Positions 57,803-64,000 of a stretch of 64,000 nt of DNA are shown piece by piece; positions within the stretch are counted from its first letter, which is position 1; the number at the start of each line of letters is the position of its first letter. Both the position numbers and the translations under genes were made by a program. The notes under the pieces were generated by a model. The model ran no database searches. It saw only the letters and a list, made by a program, of their open reading frames with translations, and had not been told where the DNA came from. The stretch lies in the NCBI GenBank assembly GCA_947496535.1, contig CANMDE010000008.1, positions 39,662 through 103,661 on the forward strand, in the 5' to 3' direction. The DNA is from an uncultured Paracoccaceae bacterium (GTDB lineage: Bacteria; Pseudomonadota; Alphaproteobacteria; Rhodobacterales; Rhodobacteraceae).

Positions 57803-58901
57803 ATATGGAATATATCCTGAATATGGGCCTAGCGTCAATCGGTCTGCATATTTAGGAATGCTGATGTCTCTACTCTCTCAAAGTGGCCCGCGCCGGTGAA
57901 TGTTAACGTTCAGCGCGCTGCACCAATGGAAATTGCTGCATCTGCGATACAGTTATCTGTCAGTAATGGCTGCTATTTATAATAAAGGTTTGGTTTGACC
58001 CGTATCTTGCCAGTTCGTGCATGAATCTACGAATGGCGCTGTTTCCCAAACCGACCAATTGTGACTAGTGCAACTAAGGCCTCAAGGGAGCCCAATGTGG
58101 CCGATTCTGCGCTACGCATCAAAGTCTGCTAACAGTATGCATATAAAACCGTTCCAGAATAACATAGGTTTTGAACGGAGTTTTGGCAGCGTCAACCGAG
58201 GTGGTTTGGGCATGTGCCAAAAAGGAGGGTTTTTCGAACAAACTCGTACGGCAGTTGAGCGAGTAAAGCCGATACTTTAGGACACTCAGAAATTGGAATA
58301 AACTTAGGCACAAGTCATGGAAACCCCGTCGGTATATATCGTAGTCGACATCGAAACAGATGGGCCTGTTCCGTCGCGCCATGCCATGCGGAACCTCTCA
58401 GCTGTAGTGATAGATGAGGCGGCAAAGAACTTAACATTTTTTCAGCGAACATATTGCCTATTGAAGGCAGTAACGCTGACCCAGACACGCTGATATGGTG
58501 GCAAGAGCACAACGCGGAAGTTTGGACAAAAATCACGACTGATCCGCTGCCTGCAAAGGACGCAATCAAAAATTTTGAGACATTCGTTCGTAGGTTTGAA
58601 GGGCAGCGAATTCTTGTTGGTCATCCATTGGCGTTCGACGGTCTTTGGATTTCCCATTACATGGAGACGTTCATCGGGCAGAGCTTGATGGCTTTTCATG
58701 GCACTCAAGACCCACTCTTCTTTGGGGCTGGTATTGACTTGCCATCATTTGTGGCCGGGGCTCTCCATATCGACTATGCGCTTTGCCGCCATGGTAGATA
58801 CCCCCCAGAGGTGGCTACCCAACTGCCCCATACGCATTGACCTGCTCCCCTGAAATGTCCGGCATTTTTGGTTAGCCTGTTCTCCAAGAAGGAGACAGAC
58901 G

Positions 58902-59168
58902 ATGAAGAGAAGCCGTTTCAGTGAAGAACAGATCATTGGGATATTGAAGGAGCATCAGGCTGGGCTTGGCGCTAAGGAGTTGTGTCGCAAGCATGGCGTC
59001 AGTGATGCGACATTTTACAAATGGCGATCCAAGTATGGCGGCATGGAAGTGTCTGACGCCAAGAAGCTGAAGGCGCTTGAGGCCGAGAATGCCAAACTTA
59101 AGAAGCTGCTGGCTGAACAGATGATGGATGTCTCGACCCTCAAGGAAATGCTGGGAAAAAACTTTTGA
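58902..59168 (+). CDS. IS3-family OrfA
   Basis: MKRSRFSEEQIIGILKEHQAGLGAKELCRKHGVSDATFYKWRSKYGGMEVSDAKKLKALEAENAKLKKLLAE. Confidence 0.95.
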   Translation: MKRSRFSEEQIIGILKEHQAGLGAKELCRKHGVSDATFYKWRSKYGGMEVSDAKKLKALEAENAKLKKLLAEQMMDVSTLKEMLGKNF

Positions 59169-60015
59169 GGCCTGGATCGCGACGCAATGCTGCGGCCTGG
59201 GCCATGAAGGAGAAGCGGTACAATCAGAAGCGGGCCTGTGCTTTGGCTGGGATCGATCCGCGTGTTTATCGCCGCAAGTCCAAGCGACCAGCGGATACTG
59301 ATCTGCGGGATCGGTTGAAAGAGTTGTCTTCTGAGCGGCGACGCTTCGGATATCGGCGACTGCATATCTTGCTCAAGCGTGAAGGCTGGGCGGTGAACTG
59401 GAAGAAGCTCTACCGCATCTACCGCGAAGAAGGATAACAGTCCGTAAACGTGGCGGACGCAAGCGTGCAGTGGGTACCAGAACGCCAATGGCAATCCCGC
59501 AAGGGCCGAACCAGCGGTGGAGCCTGGACTTCGTGTCAGACAGCTTATCGTGTGGTCGCAGATTCCGCATTCTGAATGTAATCGACGACTTCAGCCGCGA
59601 ATGTCTGGCAGCCGTGGTTGATACGTCCCTCTCAGGCGAGAGGGTTGCCCGTGAGCTGGATCGGATTGCTGAGATGCGCGGATATCCCTGCATGGTCGTC
59701 AGCGACAACGGAACCGAACTAACTTCAAACGCCATCCTGAAATGGCAGGAGGATCGGAAGGTTGACTGGCACTATATCGCGCCGGGTAAACCAATGCAGA
59801 ACGGGTTTGTGGAGAGCTTCAATGGCAGGATGAGAGATGAATGTTTGAATGAGCACCTGTTCGACAACTTGCATCATGCCCGCCAGTTGATCGCTGCGTG
59901 GCAGACCGACTTCAACCACCGCCGCCCACACACAAGCCTCGCTGGCCTGACGCCGGCGGAATATGCTAACCGGTCAATGAAGGACCAAAACCTGAACAGA
60001 GCTAACCCAAATTAG
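59165..60015 (+). pseudogene. IS3-family OrfB, 1-bp frameshift
   Basis: First part ends YRIYREEG* at 59437; rest in another frame ([31 protein letters not shown]). Confidence 0.88.
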
Positions 60016-60283
60016 CGGACTCAATGGGGAGCAGGTCAGCATCACAGCCTTGATGACGCGCGCGGTCACGCGGACGTTTTGCGAAAGACATTTCAGGTTC
60101 TGGAACAAAGAAAGTGATAGGGGTTAAATCAAACATAGCTCTGTCTTGAACGTCTCTCAGAAATCACCGCTCTTAGAAAGGTTTCGATAGTTGCGCTATC
60201 GTCCGATGAAGGTCTGGTGTACGAGCCCAAACGGTCATTAGCTTCCATCGTTTGAATGTTTGCATCTGTTGATAAGCGCTGCT

Positions 60284-60904
60284 CTACTTTGATAAGGCCG
60301 AACGAATTAGGCTCAAACCAACAAAAGCATAGAGACCCGCAACGACAACCTCGATCCGCCTGCGGAACCGCGAATAAAACTCCATAGCAACACTTGTTGA
60401 AAAAACTAACGCGTAAGTGGCGTTGGTGAGGAAGGCCAATCCAATACACAAAATTGTCGCTGTGTAGATAAAATGCGGATTTTCACCATCTGTGACACCC
60501 AAAGACAGCGTGGCTATCCACGCCACCACAACTTTAGGATTGGTCAGGTTTAACATCAGACCGCGTAAGAACCAGTTCTGCCGTGCATCTGCATTGATCG
60601 GGACCACAGATTTGCGCGCCGCTGACCGGAAAGAGCAATACGCAAGCCAGCACAGATATCCTCCACCAATCAGCTTGAGCAAGAAAAGCACTTGGCTCGC
60701 TGCTTGGAGCACTGCCCCTAATCCAGTTGCTGCAACACATCCCCAAAAAATGTGCCCTACTGAAAGGCCCAATCCAAAACGCATTCCAACTTTTCGACCC
60801 ACGCTCATGGAGGTCGCCATCACAGCCACAGTCGCGGGCCCGGGCGAGGCAACCATCACCCCGAAAGCAACCCCGACAGTGGCTAAGCCTATCGCGTCAA
60901 TCAC
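60284..60904 (-). CDS. LysE-family exporter
   Basis: GVAFGVMVASPGPATVAVMATSMSVGRKVGMRFGLGLSVGHIFWG. Confidence 0.9.
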   Translation of the reverse strand: MIDAIGLATVGVAFGVMVASPGPATVAVMATSMSVGRKVGMRFGLGLSVGHIFWGCVAATGLGAVLQAASQVLFLLKLIGGGYLCWLAYCSFRSAARKSVVPINADARQNWFLRGLMLNLTNPKVVVAWIATLSLGVTDGENPHFIYTATILCIGLAFLTNATYALVFSTSVAMEFYSRFRRRIEVVVAGLYAFVGLSLIRSALSK

Positions 60905-60945
60905 ATCGGATCTCTTGGTTCAATGTACTTCCAGTTTTTTGCGCA

Positions 60946-61434
60946 TCATCCGACCAATTTCCTGATCCATGTTTCAACAAGATCTGCTTGCTGGACACCA
61001 TCATCATAGGCGGGAGTGCGTACCGAGCTTGCGGCAACTAGATCAATCTTGACGATAGTATTTATCCGTGTGGCGAGGGGGCCCCATTGGGAAAACCTAG
61101 CGAGATTTTCGATGAACTCTGGGGCCTCTGACCCAATCAGCGTGACCTTACCGCGTGCCCGCAACCCTTCACGGGTTAAGGGGTTAACGAAGTTGACCTC
61201 AACTCTTGGATCCATTTTTAGACGGCGCGTGGATCCAGGGGAACTGATGTCACCGTAGGCAATCGTCTTTTGGTCGATGACGACGAATGTACCTTTGGGT
61301 GACACCCTCGGTGCGCCGTTTTTATCTACTGTCGCGACGAACCCCAATCGCTGCTGTTCGATTGTTTCAATCATCTTGGCGGTTAACATGGCCATGATCC
61401 CTTTAAGGTTGCGCTCTGCTAAATCGCAAGTCAT
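60946..61434 (-). CDS. Pyridoxamine 5'-phosphate oxidase-family FMN-binding protein
   Basis: QRLGFVATVDKNGAPRVSPKGTFVVIDQKTIAYGDISSPGSTRRLKMDPRVEVNFVNP. Confidence 0.85.
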   Translation of the reverse strand: MTCDLAERNLKGIMAMLTAKMIETIEQQRLGFVATVDKNGAPRVSPKGTFVVIDQKTIAYGDISSPGSTRRLKMDPRVEVNFVNPLTREGLRARGKVTLIGSEAPEFIENLARFSQWGPLATRINTIVKIDLVAASSVRTPAYDDGVQQADLVETWIRKLVG

Positions 61435-61501
61435 ATTAACGTTAATCGTTAATAAAACCTATCGTCAAGCAATGAGTAACTTACAGAAAGCGGGATGATT
61501 A

Positions 61502-62197
61502 TTGGCCAATAAGAACACTCTCCTTGTTCGAGAACCTGCGCATGTTCAAACTGCGGACCGCCTTCGCGCCGAGATACTTGGCGGCACCACAGTGCCAGGC
61601 GCCCAGCTGAGGCAAGACGAAGTAAGTAAGAAATTCGGCGTGAGCCAAGCGACCGTACGAGAAGCGTTTCGTTCTTTGGAAGCCGAAGGGCTTCTAACAA
61701 GCGTCCAAAACCGAGGAATGTTCGTCAGGGAAATCACTGTTGAGCAGGTTGCCGAAGTGTACGTTTTGCGTGAATTCCTTGAAGGCATGGCGTTGAGCAA
61801 GAGTTTTGAGCGCTTGAAAGAAAAGGACTTCCTCAAAGCTCAAAAGCTTCTGGAGCGATCAGAACGCAAAGAGGTCTATTCCTTTATCGGGTCGTCAAAC
61901 CGCGCTTTTCACGAAGTGTTTTATTCTGCTGGCGGGCCGACGCTCACTATTGACCTCATCGGGCGCTGTTTTGGGGGCATTACACCATCGTGGATGCGGT
62001 TCATTCGTGAACGGCCAGACCGCGCCGCCGCTTATGAGAAAGAGTCGTCACAGCATCATTGGGATTTGTTACAGGCTTGCAGGGCAGGGGCGCTAGACGA
62101 TGCAACATCAGTGCTGAGCACTCATCTGCGTCATGCCAGCACGGTGTTAACCGAATTTATGACCGACACACAATGCAACACTTCAAATCGTAAGTAA
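61502..62197 (+). CDS. GntR-family regulator (FadR/FCD type)
   Basis: RLRAEILGGTTVPGAQLRQDEVSKKFGVSQATVREAFRSLEAEGLLTSVQNRGMFV; TTG start. Confidence 0.9.
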   Translation: MANKNTLLVREPAHVQTADRLRAEILGGTTVPGAQLRQDEVSKKFGVSQATVREAFRSLEAEGLLTSVQNRGMFVREITVEQVAEVYVLREFLEGMALSKSFERLKEKDFLKAQKLLERSERKEVYSFIGSSNRAFHEVFYSAGGPTLTIDLIGRCFGGITPSWMRFIRERPDRAAAYEKESSQHHWDLLQACRAGALDDATSVLSTHLRHASTVLTEFMTDTQCNTSNRK

Positions 62198-62206
62198 GGA
62201 CAGTCA

Positions 62207-62797
62207 ATGTCATCACAGAAAATCGAAACTGTATGTCTTCTTGGCAGCCCGCGGCGGGGTGGGAACAGCGATGCATTGGCACAGCGGTTTGTGCAGCAGG
62301 CAAAATCGTTCGGAGCAGCCCCACAAACATTTTCCTTGTCTGAATTGAACTACAACGGCTGCAAAAACCTGTTTCACTGCAAAGATGGGGCTGAGCATTG
62401 CGGGCAGGTCGATGACCTCACCCAAGTCCTTAACACCATATCGACTGCGCAGGTGCTGGTCTTGGCAACACCGGTCTACTTTACCAGTGTGTCAGGACCA
62501 CTGAAGCTTGCAATCGACCGCTTTTTTTCATTCTTCGTGCCGGACTATCCGACGGCTCAGCAAAAGAGCAGACTCACATCAGCGCGACACCTCGTGTTTT
62601 TGCAGACACAGGGTGAGGCTGAAAACAGATATGCCGGATTGATGGACAGTTTTTCGGCAAGTTTCACTGCGCTTGGCTTTGATCACCACCACTTGGTGCG
62701 CGCCTGCGGGGTCCGTCAGCCCGGCGATATAGCTCAGGATTCGTCTGTATTTCAGGACTGCGATGCCCTTGCAGAACAGCTTTATGGTGACCCCTAA
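62207..62797 (+). CDS. NAD(P)H-dependent FMN reductase / flavodoxin-fold protein
   Basis: VCLLGSPRRGGNSDALAQRFVQQAK...VLVLATPVYFTSVSGPLKLAIDRFFSF. Confidence 0.9.
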   Translation: MSSQKIETVCLLGSPRRGGNSDALAQRFVQQAKSFGAAPQTFSLSELNYNGCKNLFHCKDGAEHCGQVDDLTQVLNTISTAQVLVLATPVYFTSVSGPLKLAIDRFFSFFVPDYPTAQQKSRLTSARHLVFLQTQGEAENRYAGLMDSFSASFTALGFDHHHLVRACGVRQPGDIAQDSSVFQDCDALAEQLYGDP

Positions 62798-62832
62798 AGC
62801 GATACCATTTAGGAACTTTACTCGGAGGACAT

Positions 62833-63270
62833 ATGGCCCATAGTTTTAATCCACCCGACGTTTGGAAACCTTTCGGTGCATTCTCGCACGCGGTCATTGC
62901 CGGCAGCGGACGCTGTGTATCTCTCAAAGGGCAGGTTGCGTTGGACAAGGACGGACAAATTGTCGGTGAAGGAAGCATGGAGCTTCAGGTTCGGCAGGTT
63001 CTCCACAACATATCGGATGTTCTCGCGGCTTTGGGCGGGCGAATGTCTGACATCGTCTCATTGAACCAGTTCACCACCGACATCGAGGCGTTCATGCGGT
63101 GTGGTGCCATCCGGCAAGAAGCGTTCAAAGCGCCTTTTCCCGTGACAACAACCCTTCAGGTCGTCTCGCTTTACGATCCTCTGTTGCTTGTTGAAATCAA
63201 CGGCACTGCGGAAATCCCCAAAGAGCGTTTTGTGATGCCCAACGGGGCCGAGGTGATGCACGGATGTTAA
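62833..63270 (+). CDS. RidA (YjgF/UK114) family protein
   Basis: SLKGQVALDKDGQIVGEGSMELQVRQVLHNISDVLAALGGRMSDIVSLNQFTTD. Confidence 0.88.
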   Translation: MAHSFNPPDVWKPFGAFSHAVIAGSGRCVSLKGQVALDKDGQIVGEGSMELQVRQVLHNISDVLAALGGRMSDIVSLNQFTTDIEAFMRCGAIRQEAFKAPFPVTTTLQVVSLYDPLLLVEINGTAEIPKERFVMPNGAEVMHGC

Positions 63271-63391
63271 ACAACCATGCTGGAAAAACGCCACCAGAGG
63301 AGGGCGGTGGCTTCAAACAGCAGCTTCCAAGATTATTTGGCTTGAGTCCTAAGAGTGCTCGAGTAAGGGTCGGAAAGAAGGGTAGAGTCTC

Positions 63392-63853
63392 ATGATAGAA
63401 ATAGCCGAAGCAGACCCAAAGGACCCGCAGATTGCCGACCTCATTAAGGTCCATACTGCATATGGGGATGCGCATTATCCCAGTGAAAGCAATTCGCACG
63501 TCTACTTAGAGGAGTATGACGAAAGTGGCGTTGTTCTTCTTGGTGCCTGGAAAGACATAGAATGCGTTGGGATTGCTGGATTGAAATCGCTTACTGACGA
63601 TCACGGCGAACTAAAGTCAATGCATGTGCTTGAACAGGCCCGCGGATACGGCGTGGGATCTCGCCTCATTGATGCGGTGATCGAAGAGGCGTCGAAACGA
63701 GGCCATAGACGTCTTTCACTGGAGACTGGCAGTCGTGATGCCTCCGCTGCCGCGCGGAAGCTCTATGAAAAACTTGGTTTTGACTATTGTCGACCATTCG
63801 GTGACTACACTGACGACCCTGAGTGTGTTTTCATGACCAAGCAGCTTGCCTAA
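63392..63853 (+). CDS. GNAT family N-acetyltransferase
   Basis: [60 protein letters not shown]. Confidence 0.92.
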   Translation: MIEIAEADPKDPQIADLIKVHTAYGDAHYPSESNSHVYLEEYDESGVVLLGAWKDIECVGIAGLKSLTDDHGELKSMHVLEQARGYGVGSRLIDAVIEEASKRGHRRLSLETGSRDASAAARKLYEKLGFDYCRPFGDYTDDPECVFMTKQLA

Positions 63854-64000
63854 GTATCGGATCCAGCAGGAATGTTGGTGAGTGCGGGGTCGTTTGCGAT
63901 GCGGAACGAAATGACACTCTAGGTGTCAACGGCGGCGTAACAACCTGCCAGCGGGGCGGAGCAAAAGTCGGCCAGTTGGTGCCGCGCCTTGGGGCGTGAT

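Larger units (their letters stand above)
58838..60038 (+). mobile_element. IS3-family (IS407-group-like) element with 4-bp target duplication GCAT
   Basis: TIR TGACCTGCTCCCC / GGGGAGCAGGTCA; GCAT at 58834-58837 and 60039-60042. Confidence 0.92.
58318..60112 (+). pseudogene. DEDD-type 3'-5' exonuclease, frameshifted and split by an IS3-family element
   Basis: METPSVYIVVDIETDGPVPSRHAMRNLSAVVIDEAA / SANILPIEGSNADPDTLIWWQEHNAEVW... / after IS HHSLDDARGHADVLRKTFQVLEQRK. Confidence 0.75.

Noticed and set aside
1-64000. CRISPR arrays, rRNA or tRNA genes
   Set aside because: No regularly spaced repeats and no rRNA/tRNA-like sequence noticed; tRNAscan-SE and CRT/MinCED would be needed to exclude them formally.

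Overview
The window looks like an accessory replicon (plasmid or chromid) from an alphaproteobacterium, probably Rhodobacterales; the taxonomy is inferred from gene content only. From left to right: (1) 1-5330 (-): N-terminal >1.7 kaa of a secreted PKD/cadherin-like plus FG-GAP/VCBS protein, truncated by the window edge and absent from the supplied ORF track. (2) 5.5-13.3 kb: replicon core with a DUF1612-like protein, tyrosine recombinase, parB, parA, a DnaA-like-plasmid-type replication initiator, DUF1403 and a ScpB-like protein. It carries six copies of a 16-20 bp palindrome (ACCTTCCCCGCGGGGAAGGT) in and around parAB, and phased iteron-like repeats upstream of the initiator. (3) 13.3-26 kb: defence/toxin island with a HEPN/RES protein, PIN + XRE-ImmA/IrrE, a short type II CBASS (patatin, CD-NTase, E2-like) preceded by a DUF2188 gene, HipBA under a 19-bp inverted repeat, an RTX-like protein and a GHKL ATPase pair. 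(4) 26.5-55.5 kb: two identical 1000-bp IS481-family copies, same orientation, bracket an atypical type III secretion locus (sctD...V / sctF,C,I,J,K,L,N,O,Q,R,S,T,U) and a divergent 2243-aa repeat protein. The SctC homologue lacks the secretin domain, SctU lacks the NPTH autocleavage motif, and no canonical translocators or gatekeeper are recognisable. The 2243-aa protein (six beta/alpha repeats, a duplicated YGIP...TYGYVL module, two hydrophobic segments, coiled coils) is the best candidate for an undescribed system. (5) 51-64 kb: decaying IS66 and IS3/IS407-type elements, ParDE, an IS-truncated MFS gene, an IS-split exonuclease gene and ordinary metabolic/regulatory genes. All family calls are from reading translations; no database searches were run.
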